In this document: in pieces, positions 22,925 to 35,159 of the stretch
Numbering within the stretch: the stretch's first letter is position 1
Layout of the letters: every line of letters begins with the position of its first letter
Origin: Paraspadella gotoi
Taxonomy: Eukaryota; Chaetognatha
NCBI GenBank assembly: GCA_051294375.1
Contig: CM119268.1
Span: 9,042,721 to 9,106,720 of the forward strand
Direction of reading: 5' to 3'
DNA length: 64,000 bases
Position numbers and translations under genes: made by a program
The notes under the pieces: model-generated
The model's input: the letters and a program-made list of their open reading frames with translations, nothing else
What the model was told of the DNA's origin: nothing
Database searches by the model: none

Positions 22925-24159
22925 ATTGAATAATGAAAAACTTTCTTTTTTATCTTGTGACAATTTTGGCTCATATCAAACACAACGAACGTGAAAGGAA
23001 AATATCTAACAATATATTGGTAACTTAATCATTTTAAATGAGAAATTTTTTTACTCGTAAAAAGCTTACAAACTCTAAACTATGAATTAATTTTTTTTTT
23101 TGCCCACAAAATCCTGGAGCAATTATAGTTAATAAATATTGAAATATGATTCTATATGTATATCTAATTAGTTTTCATCGAAGTTTATAGATGAATTCTG
23201 TTCAGACGCTGTTAAAAGTGATACTATTCGATATTCGTGAAATCTTTTTTCAATTTTTTTCTTTCTTTCTATTTTTTTTTTTATATTTCTATATTTTCTA
23301 TGCTAATGTGTATTTCATTGATATACTTAATACTTTCCAATTTGCAATGTCCGCAATGATCCTTAATTGTTTGAATTTTATTTTTTAGTGCCATTAGTGC
23401 AATTTTCTTGCTCAATACTCATCGTTAATCGTTTAATCTTCTTATTGTCTTTAATTGTCAAATTGTCTCTTTTATTTCGGAAAAAAAAAAAAAAATTAAT
23501 ATTCTATGATAAGGGACGCTGTAAGAAACGCAAAACTTATAATCATTTTACCAATTTTTTCTCATCCATCCAAATCGCAAATGGCAAAAAATTTATCACT
23601 TATCATTAGTTCTGAAACACGAATTCTTTTTTTAAGCTTCTTTTTTCTTTAAGCTCTATCAGAATCGTTTTAAAATTCTACATGAATTTTTTAAAAAATT
23701 TGTGATTTATAGTTATATGATAAACTATAAACGCTTCTATGGTGTAGTGTTAACTATACATTTAGATCTATCTCCTGCGATGATTCTATAATCATAAAAT
23801 TGTTTTAAATTTTGTTATCTCTGTGTTATAATACAAACCTTGTTTCGCCTCATCATTTGTGTGCCTTCAAAATTATCTATTTTGACTGTAATGTTGCAAT
23901 TTTCCCGTTTAAATAAATAAACGACAGTGTATTTGATAATAAACGTGAATTTTACTCCAAAGCGTCAGGTAGCTTAGCTTAAGTTAGCTCTCACCATTGA
24001 AAATGTTGGAAACGTTAAATTTGTAAATTTCCAAATGTATATATTTAATCTGGATCTGGATGGAATTTAAACCCCGTCTAAAGATTTTATTTCATCATAA
24101 AAGAAATGATAAAATATTAAATTGTAAAGTTATTGTGTTCAATCAGTCTTTTTCAGCCT
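22925..24159. other. AT-rich 3' flank, no further gene seen
   Basis: Contains AATAAA-type words (for example TAATAAATATTG near 23,130) that could end the upstream transcript, A/T homopolymers and short frames only. Confidence 0.5.
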
Positions 24160-24600
24160 TGGCTCCAGCTCAAGCAAAAGATTTTTTAAGTCGGATCTGC
24201 TTATCTGCTTATCCGTCGGTTCGCCCTCACAATCTTGTCGGTCATTTACTTATTTCATGTCAGAACATCAAATTATGATAAAAATATGTAAAAAATTTAT
24301 GTCTATCTGTTCTTGTCTGTCTGTCTGTCCGTCCCACCTTAGCATTAAACTCCAATTATTTTGGATTGATTAAAATGAAATTTTTGTGTGGTGGTTAGGA
24401 AAGTGTGTGATGAGCTTGATATAAAGTTTCGATGGAATCGAGGAGTGTGTTTGTATGGAAAAAACCAAAGTCAGTTTACTTAATTTTATTATGCTTACTC
24501 ATAAATGTTTTAAATTATATTTATTATTAATTAAGGTGAAAAAGTGAATGCAGTTAAAAAAAATAAGCAAGTTCAAAAAAATAATAATAGATACAAAAAA
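24160..24600 (+). repeat. GTCC-centred dispersed repeat
   Basis: Order: CTTGGCTCCAGCTC, GATCTGCTTATC, GTCGGTTCGCCCTCAC, ATGTCAGAACATC, (CTGT/GTCC)n, CCACCTTAGCA, GTGTGATGAGCTTGATATAA, TTTCGATGGAATCG and GGAAAAAACC, then an A/T tail with GGTGAAAAAGTG. Paralogous to the units that build the palindrome at 46-50 kb. Confidence 0.75.
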
Positions 24601-24978
24601 TATTTTACTTGTAATTATTTCTACCATTAGTAACAGTTAATGCTTACATATATAATTTAATATAGAAATAGATATAGAAATACATAAATATCGGCAATTG
24701 ACCCACGACGCCTATAATAACAGAAGAAGTCAGGCAGTCACGATTAATGGAAGCCAAAGCCGTATAGCGAACTGACAGACTAACGAACAAATGGGCCAAC
24801 TTATGTTGACGGAATGACAGTCCGAGCGAGAAATAAGCCGTCCGGGCCCGATGAGAGAAATAAATAGATTGACCTTCTTGCCGATGGACTGTCTTAAAAA
24901 GAAAAACGGCCAGACCGACCGACAGACGCGATCACTCAAAACACTTGGACTCCCTAGTCGCTACTTCCCCCCCTCCCC

Positions 24979-26358
24979 TCATTCCCCCTCAGTACCAGCA
25001 TGGGCGAAGAGTCGTCTTCCCTCAGCAAAGCCTCCACGTCGATGGCTTCGCTGGAGGACTCGACGCCGCATCCTGGAGGACGGCTTGGCCCACTTCCCCC
25101 ATCGGATCTTGTTAAGGAGTTTCTCCGTCGTCGAGTGGCCTCGCTCCGTGGAGGTCGAAGAATCCTAAGAGGGTTGGGGCGGCGTGGGGGTAACTAAGAG
25201 GGTTGGTGGGCGTGGGTAACTAAGAGGGTTGGTGGGGCGTGGGGCGAATCTTGTGCCCCGCTGTCATTTTACTGACCCTTTTCAATTGAATTGTGATGAA
25301 TGAGTGAGAAAAAATGACGTCGTTTGTTAGCGAAACTTAGACATTTTTTTTGTGATTTCGATTTTTTAACGAATTTTTAAGGGAAATGCATTAGACTCTT
25401 ATTATTTGTCAAAACTCTGTTATGCATCTCTGCCTAGTGGTCACAGAGATGCGTCCTAACGCGCTATAGTAACAATTTATGAGGCAGCTACACTACACCG
25501 ACTGCCACAATAGATATTTACTTTTCTCTCCTTCCTCCATCTCCACCACGCCCACTCAACCACCACCGCCCACCCAATTCTCCTTACCTCGACATCTTGC
25601 TCTTCAACGGAATATCCGACGTCGTCGTCGTCTGCTTTTCGTCCGCCATCGACGCCGTCATCGACGCCGCCGAGTCTCCGGCCGCGGCCAGCGCTGGAAG
25701 AGGAATATTACAAAACCGGCGCCGGATTCGAAAGGAATTCCTTGGACGGTGTCTCGATGCTCCCGCGACTCGCGGCGTCGCCCATCGGAAGATCGAGAGT
25801 GTCGAGCCGGGTTCGCCGACGGAGAAGTATGCTCGGCGTCGTCCCGCGGCGTCCATGGCGCCCGAGGCGGCGTCCATAGCGCCGTCGTCTCCGGCGTCAA
25901 CGCCGCGTCTCGGCGCCTCGACGGAGCCCTCTCAGAGCCGCGCGATTTTGGCCATGTTGCGGAGGACTCTCGCGTCTCGTCCAACTGGTCCACGATGTCC
26001 AAAGTCTCCGACGCCGCCTCCGGGAAGACTGCTGAAGTGTGCAACATCAACTCGTCGAGGCTCTGAAGACCTCCTCGAGGTCAACGTCTGAGATCGGCTC
26101 CCGCTGGGCCGAGGTGTGCGTGTCCCTCTCGGTAGAAGACGTGGTGCCGCGGCGGATGCTGCGCCGTGGGTTGCTGCGGCGGTTGCTGCGGGTGTTGCCG
26201 CCAATTGAGGCGGTTTTTCTGTGCGGAGTTGCTGTTGTTAGAGGATGTTTTGAAGTCGAGGGAATTGACCGAAAAGTTTGGCGGGAATCTGATGATGGAA
26301 AGATAAATAAGTAAACGACGTTTTTAATCAACTTCTTTAAACGCTTCTGTCTCTCTCT

Positions 26359-26395
<37 letters not shown>

Positions 26396-27668
26396 CTCTC
26401 TCTCTCTCGCCTGGTTTCGTTCCTCGAAAATCTGTTGCCTGATGTTGTTGTTGCAACTTTCAACTGCTGCCTAACGAATTCATGTCCAGAGCAACAGTCC
26501 AAACTCCTGCATCGCTTCCGCGTGTTAGACTTGCGTTTCTTGGTTCTTCGTTCCTCTTTCACCGACTCTTCGCGGGGCGTTTTCCCTTTTACCGAGCCGC
26601 TAGCGTCGAGAATGCCATTCATCCAGAGAATCGACGCTCCGGCCGCCGCCTCCCCGCCCCCGACTAGCGCTCTGCTTTCCCTCCATCAACATCTTTCGAA
26701 TCCTCGTCAATCTGCCGCTTGGCCGCATCCGGCTCCCAGATCCTCGTCGGCGAGCATCTCGAGGATCAGCATCTTCCACCATTTTCAGCTATCATCTTGC
26801 AGTCGCGTTCCTCCTGCGCTCCGCCGCTGCTCCGTCGCTGCTTTTCTGCTCCTGTTGTCTTCCCTGCTCTTCTATCTTCTTCTCTTCCTCTCTCCTTCCC
26901 TTCTCTCCCTCTCTTCCTCTCTCTCCCTCCTCTCTCCTCTCTTCCTCTCTCTCCTCCTCTCCCTCTCTCCTCTCTCTCCCTCCATCTCCCTCTCTCTCCT
27001 TCCCACTCCCTCTACTCCGCCGAGACTCTCCGGAGGCGACCTCGTCTTCAAACCTCTCGTCGTCCTTTTCGTCGTCGTTTTCATCCGCGTCTCCCGAAGC
27101 GCCCTCGCGGCTTCGAGCGCTCTCATCGCCTCGAACGCCGTCAGCGATTTCGTCGTCTTCCTATTCTCGTCGTCTCGTCGACGTCATCTCTATCGTCGTT
27201 GTCCGTAAGTCTTCGACAGAGTTTATTCGGGCTTCAATCATTTCCGCGAAATCCTTCAACGCGCGCGGAAGTTGTTGGTGTCTTGTCGAGATTTCTTGCG
27301 GGCAGCGTACACTTCTTCGTGAATAAAAGAGAGATCGTCAATGTCTCGGTTGCACATTGTATTACTATTTATAATTAAGTTAATTCTCACCTAAGTCAGA
27401 TTTAATGCTACGCCGCCCTTCCGTTACAATCCGTTTCGTTCCATCCTCTCCCTGACGTCAGTCATCAACCTCCTCCTCTCTCCTCGTCGCCAGCTCGTTT
27501 CGAGTTTCCAAACATCGAATCCGCCAACGATGGGCCGCATTTTTGCTTCGTCGTTGCGAGCTTTCACTCGACGAATGAGATACTCTCCCTCCTTTTATGA
27601 TTTCTTCTTCCTCCTCTTCTTTTCTTCCTTTCCTCTTCTGCTACTTCCCTTCTTTTCTTCATCTCTCT
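24979..27668 (-). pseudogene. Duplicate of the minus-strand multi-exon gene, 3' two-thirds only
   Basis: Exons corresponding to those at 35.16-37.86 kb lie at about 25,164-24,979, 26,288-25,588, 26,863-26,411, 27,314-27,016 and 27,391 upward, with the same splice dinucleotides. Frames are interrupted by small indels. At two places it is better than the other copy: one G fewer near 27,043 puts the exon in phase with the next, and the last exon runs on in frame into STTEKLLNKIRWGKW. The upstream exons (38-40 kb) are not duplicated, so a true duplicate would lack its 5' end unless the internal TATA/ATG is used. Confidence 0.6.
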
Positions 27669-28257
27669 GCTGTTTGTGAGGAGAAGTGGGAGCAGACGAT
27701 TGGCAAAGGAGAGAGGCTGGAGGTGCAGACGATTGGCGAACGTGAGGGAATTTGAGATGGTCAGAGCCACTGCAGGGATTTTAGACCGGAAATACGAAGT
27801 TAGGCGTGGGATATTATTCAGGCGGTTAAATTCCGTTTCGAATTTTTGGAAACTATGGTTTTTTTGTTTTTTTATTTATTTATTTTATTTTAAGAATTGT
27901 ATGCATTTTTATGTATATACTGACTCACGACAGTTTCTTTTTTTAATCTCTCACTCTCAAAATTTTTTTCTTCATTTTCTTTTCTAATAAATAATTTGTT
28001 AGTTAAATTAGTTCATTTTTTTCATCTTTTTACCGTTTGATCTTTCACAAAAGCTTATTCAACTCACAAACTTACGACCAGCATCGGGCCGACTCCTCAC
28101 GCACCCTTTTCACGTTCTTTCCAGTGATTCGCTGTGAGAATCTCACCCAAATATCATCACTAGTTCACCATCGCCTTCACCACCAGGGAATGTTTGGTTC
28201 TTGAACCAAAACATTTTTATCTTCAACGTTTCGAATTTTTACTCTTCTTCCAACCCA

Positions 28258-28489
28258 TTTCTCTCTCTCTCTCTCTCTCTCTNNNNNNNNNNNNNNNNNN
28301 NNNNNNNNNNNNNNNNNNNNNNNNNNNNNNNNNNNNNNNNNNNNTCCTTCTCTATTAGGAGCTAAAGTTGTCAGGTCGACTCATCGCCACGAGGAGTTAT
28401 GATCGCCCCGCAACGGCTTTACGAGTTGCCTTGACAACCGAAGAGATTCTCTCCCTGGAGAAAGAAGAGAAAGAGAGAGGAGGAGAGAG

Positions 28490-28555
<66 letters not shown>

Positions 28556-28591
28556 GGTGGTGGAGAGGAGAGAGAGAGAGAGAGAGAGAGA
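28258..28591. repeat. Inverted (CT)n/(GA)n arms, spacer in orientation B
   Basis: The spacer (about 28,351-28,461) is the reverse complement of 18,362-18,471: here it starts TCTATTAGGAGCTAAAG and ends ATTCTCTCCCTGGAG. The inner part of the right arm (GGAGAAAGAAGAG) is the complement of the inner left arm of copy 1, so the breakpoints lie inside the microsatellite arms. The right arm also contains AAATGGTGGTGG, resembling the complement of the outer left flank (CCAACCCATTT). The outer flanks keep the same orientation in both copies. Confidence 0.85.
28283..28344. other. Assembly gap (62 N) inside the CT arm
   Basis: A run of N that interrupts the left arm of the inverted-arm locus. Confidence 1.
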
Positions 28592-29728
28592 GCTTGTGCG
28601 ATGCTAAAAGGCGAAAATTGCTTGAGGTCGCCTGCGCGACATTTTTCTTTTTTCCAGACATTTTTTTTTCCTCGCAAGAACCTCAAGGCAAATATCCTCC
28701 GTAGTAAAAAACTCCCTAGAGTATAAATGAAATAATCGCGAAACATTAAATCATTCCGTTTTATTCTTTTTTAAAAAAAAAAAAATATCAACGCTATTCT
28801 TTTTTTTTAGCACAAAAATTTCAATACATCGTCACGAATACCAAAGGAGCCTATCTTACGATACTCAAAGTCCTCCTTTCAACTTACATTCATTTTATAT
28901 TATTTCATTCCAATTTAATTATATCATTCGTCCTCAACCTGAGGTTTCATAATATTTCCCCCCCCAAATCCTCCTTCCAAAAAAATTCAATATTTCTATT
29001 GGATTTATTATTTTTCTCTCTCAATTTCCGCTCCCCCTCTTTTCTCTTCTGTCTCCTTTTTCTTTGTCGTCTCGCTCTCTGTCTCGCATCACGAGAGCAA
29101 GACGAAGATCCAAGCGACGACTATTCCGACGATGACGATCATCGACGTTCCACCATCCCCCAGCATCACCTTAGACCTGAACAGAGGGGGGTGGGCGGGG
29201 GGGGGAGTTGAAGGGGTGTTGCGAGAAGATTTTCTCGAGGAGTGTTGATTCGTCAAGTGTGGATGATAGGCGAGGCTAGGAGTCGAAAGGTGTGAGAGCC
29301 GAGAAGTGAGAGAGAGAAAATGGGATAATTTTGTTGAAAAGATGAGTTCTGTGAGAAGATGAGGCGGTCGATGGTTAGGAGACGAGAGAAGTTTGAAGAT
29401 GATTTTGGATCGATCGAAAAATGACTACCGTGTTTATGATATGAGCTGGATGAGTTTTGGAGTCCAGGGTGAAGAAATAAGGTCATCGCTGAGATGAAAC
29501 GAGCCTTTTGAGCGCGACGTGCAGATGTGAGAATGAATTCATGAGCTCATCGTGAAGATAAAGCTTAGTAACTAAGTAAGAGTGAAGATTAGTTGAGGTT
29601 AACGAGAATTCCAGCGCTGAGTGAAAGTAAGAATAAAGAGATAAGCTCAGCGGTAAAGATGAGATAAGATTGGTGAGAATCTTAGCCCAATGTAAACATT
29701 GAATGAATAGTGAAAATGTGAAGTAATG

Positions 29729-29935
29729 ATCTCAGCATGAAGAGATGATTTGAGCTCAACCCTTCATCTGTTGAGGTCGGCGCCGGATCGAATCAAGAGA
29801 TGAAGAGATGATCTCAGCATGAAGAGATGATTTTAGCTCAACCCTTCATCGGTTGAGGTCGGCGCTGGATCGAATCAAGAGATGAAGAGATGAGTTGAGC
29901 TCAACTCTCCTTCGGTTGAGTTCGGCGCCGACAAA
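29729..29935 (+). repeat. ~80-bp minisatellite, about 3 units
   Basis: Three units of the repeat described at 19,672, each with the CTCAAC/GTTGAG hairpin and a GGCGC core. The last ends at TTCGGCGCCGAC, as in copy 1. Confidence 0.75.
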
Positions 29936-30012
29936 AATATATTTCTCGGAAAAATCATTCTGGCGGAAAAGTTTTTGAAGAATCACTCGCGGATTCGTTT
30001 TGACTTTGGTTT

Positions 30013-30016
<4 letters not shown>

Positions 30017-30090
<74 letters not shown>
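30017..30090. repeat. (CT)n microsatellite, ~74 bp
   Basis: Uninterrupted (CT)~36. The allele in the first copy is shorter and interrupted. Confidence 0.95.
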
Positions 30091-30440
30091 CTCCTTTTCT
30101 TTTACCCCTCCCTAATCCGATTCTCTCTTCGTGTCTGAACCTTAACATTTCACCAATTCCACCTCACCAAAATTAAACGACTCACACACCTCCTCGCCCA
30201 CACGCCTCACAAACCCAGCCGCTCACCCGCTCTCTGGTCGATGTCCGACTCGAAGAATTCGAAGGCAGATTCGACGAAAGTTTTGGGCTTCTCTTCCACC
30301 TCGTCGCCGGCGTAAGGTTCGAAAGGTTCGAAGACACTTGATTGTAGAGACTGTGGATTCGAGTGTGGATCGAGATGGGTGGACGGGGAGTTTGAGACGC
30401 TCGCTTTTTAGCAGGAGATCTCGACTCTATAATTCGCTTT

Positions 30441-30690
30441 GTCGGTCCGTCGGCCCCACCCCAAAAGTTTGTCGGTGTGACACTTGTCAGAACATCGAAT
30501 AATGCGAAGATGTCCGTCCGTCCGTCCGTTTGTCGTGGTCAGTGACGAAAAGACATAAAAACAAACATGTCGGATAAAATTAATTAATTAATTAATTAAT
30601 TATTGAACTTGAAATAATTAATTAATTAATGAACTTGAAATAATTAATTAATTAATTAATGCATTGTTTGATCAAACTTGTTTTTTTTTT
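30441..30690 (+). repeat. GTCC-centred dispersed repeat and (TTAA)n, duplicate
   Basis: Duplicate of 20,311-20,560, with a longer TTAA array (30,577-30,660). Confidence 0.75.
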
Positions 30691-30904
30691 AATTCTTATT
30701 TATTTCGCATAACTGAAAATTATATTCATAAAATATGTCTTGTTAAAGAGTTTATAATGATTTTTATCTGAATTGAGCCCTGACCTTTTATTTTTGGAAG
30801 GCTCAAATATCTGAATTTGAAGTTTAATTGAATGACTTTGATAATTTTGAATAATTTTGATTAAAGCCTCTAATGGGTTTAATTTTATACATTGAATTTG
30901 AATA

Positions 30905-31610
30905 ACTGGTCTCTCATTGGTTAATAATAACTAGTAGATGTTTTGATTTTATTCTCAAAATGTGAACTCTCCTCTCATTGGTTGTTATAATTTTGTCCTT
31001 GTATATAAAAGGAGAGTAAATTCTTTTTGTATTCAAACGGAAAACGAAAACATAAAACTTGTTATGTTCATCTATCTAAATGACTTACATTTTATAATAA
31101 TACTTTTAGAGTCCAATGGAAAAAGTCTGTTTCGATTACGAGCAAAATACATGAATATTGAATAAGGTATCAGGGTTTCACAAATTATTTTGACTTAATA
31201 ATTTCAATTTTGAGCTCTTTATTTTATTTTCATTTCCTTTTAACTTAGCTATCTCGCACAAATTTTCTCTATCACTTTCACTCTATCCTTTTTTAATTTA
31301 TTATTGTTGGTAATTTATTTCCATTATTTAGTTTAAAAACTTTATCTTAGTGTTACATTGCTCAAATGTATTATTTCCCTCTCATTCTCCCTCTCTGTGA
31401 CCATTTTCACTTCTTTTCAAACTTACTCTATCTGTCCTCAACTTACCATGTCCTCAGCTCTAACAATTGTCTTTCTCTATTCTTTGTTGAAAACTCTGAC
31501 CTCTCTCTCTGGCATTTCAAAATCACATTCACAAATGTAAAAATCGCGCTGATGAAGGCTTGCATTAAAGCCGAAACATGCCTTTGTTTTTTATAAATAA
31601 AACATCGTTG
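30905..31610 (+). mobile_element. Element with TATA module and hammerhead-like end (copy B)
   Basis: Duplicate of 20,772-21,480. TATATAAAAGG lies near 31,002. CTGATGA is at 31,549-31,555 and GAAAC at 31,573-31,577, with the same GGCTT/AAGCC stem. Confidence 0.5.
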
Positions 31611-32275
31611 TCAAAACAAAACAAACTATATTCGCGAAACTTAATCATATAAAAATCATTATACATTTTTTGTTTTGCCTTTTTGACTTAAATTATATTA
31701 ATTATTATATTTTTAACCATATAAAAATAAAAAAGATATGATTTAGTTTTATAGTAGTAAGTTTTTGATCACTGTTTAAAGAATTTTACATTGACTCTAA
31801 AACTTAAGAGTGAACCATTTAAATTGAATTCAAATAGTAAAATGTAAAAAAATACGGACGGTTATGACGTCGATAAAAAAGTTAATAATGATAAAAACGT
31901 TAAAAAACGCAAAGCAATAGAAAGAATTTAGCCAGTTGCTTTTTTCTCTTTTTAATCAATGGCTCTGATCGATATCTGGACAAGAAGGAGCGAAAGAGTC
32001 GAGTTCATTTTTCAATCACGTGATCGAGATTCTTCGATTTCCATTCATCGACGAGTTTTTGTCATTTCGTCGTTTCGTCCCGATCTGAGTCCGCGAATAA
32101 AAATTGACATCTGGTCGTTTTGAGGACAGTGAACGTCCGGTTCGTATCTCTCTCTCTCTCTCTCTTCTTTTTGTCTCTGTCTCCCGCTTTCTTCTAATTC
32201 TCCCAATGGGGTCAAACCTGACCATTGAAGCCCCATTTACCGTCTCTGGCTTCCTCTTCCTTGTTCACCGTCGCC

Positions 32276-32313
32276 TATAAAAGCCAAGGCCCGACCCTCA
32301 ACATTTCATTCAC
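32276..32313 (+). promoter_or_regulatory. Core promoter: TATA box and arthropod-type initiator
   Basis: TATAAAAG at 32,276-32,283 and TCATTC, an exact TCAKTY initiator, at 32,306-32,311. The initiator A is 32 nt from the first T of the TATA box, normal for a focused promoter. Transcription should start near 32,308, giving a 213-nt leader with a 13-codon upstream frame at 32,346. Confidence 0.65.
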
Positions 32314-32520
32314 TGTTCACAAAATTCTCTCGTTGCTATAAAACTAATGCCAAAATTTTGGGTCTTCTTCCGATGTGCAAACTTTTGAAAGAATTGCTGT
32401 GCTTTCGTTCGCCGCTTTCTTAAAAAAAAAAAAAAACTACGACTCTTTCTCTCTCGTTCTCAAATTTCTGCATCAAACTCGCCTAAAAAAAAACCACAAT
32501 TCGCTCAAAATAAAAAAAAA

Positions 32521-33081
32521 ATGTCTTTCGACCCTTCAACCTTCACTCAACCCGGCCATTTCACTCCCTGCATGGAGGAATTAAACTTATCCTGCGTCCC
32601 TTACCTCCGAGAGCAAAAATTCGTCTTAGCCTTCGAATACGACGCCGATGGAACCCCTCGTCAATGCAGCCAGTGCTTTCCGCTGCCTCTGCCACCGCCG
32701 GGTCACGAGACGGAGGAAGGTTGGACGAAGAAGGTCATCGGAATGTGGATGCCGGGAGAGACGGAAAACGGACAAAGATTCATGAGATATCTGCCAATGC
32801 TCGAGAATTTATGGAATGAGTCCGGGTTTTATCAGAAGGAAACGTGGATGGGCGACTGCAGCCTATTTCATCTCCTGCAGTCGTCGATGACAAAGATTGG
32901 TTTCCCTGGCAAAGGTTGTTACGCCGTTTCCGGGGAGCAGCGAGTCAACTCTAGGGAGAAAAACACTTACGACGGAATCGCCAAAATTATTGTCCACGAA
33001 AATCCTTACGATCGAAATTGTCCCTTTTACGAAAAACGCGCCGCCATGGTGTTTCGGAAGCAAATCGCCCTTATTGATTAA
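32521..33081 (+). CDS. Intronless gene, 186-residue protein of unknown function
   Basis: An ATG in an A-rich context (eight A residues before it) opens a 186-codon frame to TAA. It is the only complete, non-repetitive, single-exon gene in the window, and a TATA/initiator promoter sits 213 nt upstream. The protein has seven Cys (17, 25, 49, 52, 113, 133, 167) including a CSQC pair at 49-52, four Trp (68, 76, 98, 109), and a proline run at 54-60. No signal peptide, membrane segment or repeat is visible. It is compact and looks like a folded cytoplasmic or nuclear protein. CxxC might bind metal or be redox-active, which is inference. AATAAA at 33,292 could be the poly(A) signal. I do not recognise the family. 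A frameshifted duplicate lies about 10.1 kb upstream. Confidence 0.7.
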   Translation: MSFDPSTFTQPGHFTPCMEELNLSCVPYLREQKFVLAFEYDADGTPRQCSQCFPLPLPPPGHETEEGWTKKVIGMWMPGETENGQRFMRYLPMLENLWNESGFYQKETWMGDCSLFHLLQSSMTKIGFPGKGCYAVSGEQRVNSREKNTYDGIAKIIVHENPYDRNCPFYEKRAAMVFRKQIALID

Positions 33082-34320
33082 ACGATTGAATAATGAAAAA
33101 CGTTTTTTTTATCTTGGTGACAATTTTGGCTCATATCAAACACAACGAACGTGAAAGGAAAACTATCTAACAATATATTGGTAACTTAATCATTTTAAAT
33201 GAGAATTTTTTTTACTCGTAAAAAGCTTACAAACTCTAAACTATGAATTAATTTTTTTTTTTGCCCACAAAATCCTGGAGCAATTATAGTTAATAAATAT
33301 TGAAATATGATCTATATGTATATCTAATTAGTTTTCATCGAAGTTTATAGATGAAATTCTGTTCAAGACTGTGTAAAAGTGATACTATTCGATATTCGTG
33401 ATAATCTTTTTCAATTTTCTCTTCTTTCTATTTTTTTTAATATTTCTATATTTTCTATGCTAATGATTTTCATTGATATACTTAATACTTTTCCAATTTG
33501 CAATGTCCGCAATGATCCTTAATTGTTTGAATTTTATTTTTAGTGCCATTAGTGCAATTTTTCTTGCTCAATACTCATCGTTTAATCGTTTAATCTTCTT
33601 ATTGTCTTAATTGTCAAATTGTCTCTTTTATTTCGGAAAAAAAAAAAAAAAATTAATATTTCTATTGATAGGGACGCTGTAAGAACGCAAAACTTATACT
33701 CATTTTACCAATTTTTTCTCATCCATCCAAATCGCAAATGGCAAAAATTTATCACTTATCATTAGTTCTGAAACACGAAATTCTTTTTTTAAGCTCTTTT
33801 TTCTTTAAGCTCTATCAGAATCCGTTTTTAAAATTCTACATGAATTTTTAAAAAAATTTGTGATTTATAGTAATATGATAAACTATAAACGCTTCTATGG
33901 TGTTAAGTGTTAACTATACATTTAGATCTATCTCCTGCGATGATTCTTAAAATCATAAAATTGTTTTAAATTTTGTTATCTCTGTGTTATAATACAAACC
34001 TTGTTTCGCCTCATCATTTGTGTGCCTTCAAAATTATCTATTTTGACTGTAATGTTGCAATTTTCCCGTTTAAATAAATAAACGACAGTGTATTTGATAA
34101 TAAACGTGGAATTTTTACTTCCAAAGCGTCAGGTAGCTTAGCTTAAGTTAGCTCTCACCATTGAAAATGTTGGAAACGGTTAAAAATTTGTAATTTCCAA
34201 AATGTATATATTTAATCTGGATCTGGATGGAATTTAAACCCCGTCTAAAGATTTTATTTCATCATAATCATAGAAATGAAATGAATAAAATATAAATTGT
34301 AAAGTTATTGTGTTCAATCA
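33082..34320. other. AT-rich 3' flank, no further gene
   Basis: Matches 22,922-24,159 of copy 1. Contains possible poly(A) signals (AATAAA at 33,292; TAAATAAATAAACG near 34,072) and A/T homopolymers. Confidence 0.5.
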
Positions 34321-34324
34321 GTCT

Positions 34325-34790
34325 TTTTCAGCCTTGGCTCCAGCTCAAGCAAAAGATTTTTTAAGTCGGATCTGCTTATCTGCTTATCCGTCGGTTCGCC
34401 CTCACAATCTTGTCGGTCATTTACTTATTTCATGTCAGAACATCAAATTATGATAAAATATGTAAAAAAAATTATGTCTATCTGTCTTGTCTGTCTGTCT
34501 GTCCGTCCCACCTTAGCATTAAACTCCAATTAATTTTGGATTGATTAAAATGAAATTTTGTGTGTGGTTAGGAAAGTGTGTGATTGAGCTTGATATAAAG
34601 TTTCGATGGAATCGAGGAGTGTGTTTGTATGGAAAAAAAACCAAAGTCAAGTTGACTTTAATTTTTATTATGCTTACTCATAAATGTTTTAAATTATTTA
34701 TTTATTAATTAATTAAGGTGAAAAAGTGATGCAAGTTAAAAAAAAATAAGCAAGTTCAAAAAATAATAATAGATACAAAAAATATTTTTA
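34325..34790 (+). repeat. GTCC-centred dispersed repeat, duplicate
   Basis: Duplicate of 24,160-24,600. Ends in an AT tail with TTAATTAATTAAGGTG and AGCAAGTTCAAAA. Confidence 0.75.
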
Positions 34791-35159
34791 CTTGTAATTA
34801 TTTCTACCATAGTAACAGTTAATGCTTACATATATAATTTAATATAGAAATAGATATAGAAATACATAAATATCGGCAATTGACCCACGAATCGCCTATA
34901 ATAACAGAGAAAGTCAGGCAGTCACGATTAATGGAAGCCAAAGCCGTATAAGCGAACTGACAGACTAACGAACAAATGGGCCAACTTATGTTGACGGAAT
35001 GACAGTCCGAGCGAGAAATAGCCGTCCGGGCCCGATGAGAGAATAAATAGATTGACCTTCTTGCCGATGGACTGTCTTAAAAAGAAAAACGGCCAGACCG
35101 ACCGACAGACGGATCACTCAAACACTTGGACTCCCTAGTCCCTACTTCCCCCCCTCCCC

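Larger units (their letters stand above)
17718..27668 (+). repeat. ~9.95-kb tandem unit, copy 1
   Basis: Homologous over its whole length to 27,678-37,862 in direct orientation. It starts near GAGGAGAGTGG and ends near CTTTTCTTCATCTCTCT, with about 10 bp separating it from copy 2. Differences from copy 2 are mostly single-base indels in and out of homopolymers, in coding and non-coding parts alike, plus changes at the inverted-arm locus and the minisatellite. It is either a recent tandem duplication or two haplotypes/error-prone reads joined in assembly. Confidence 0.9.
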
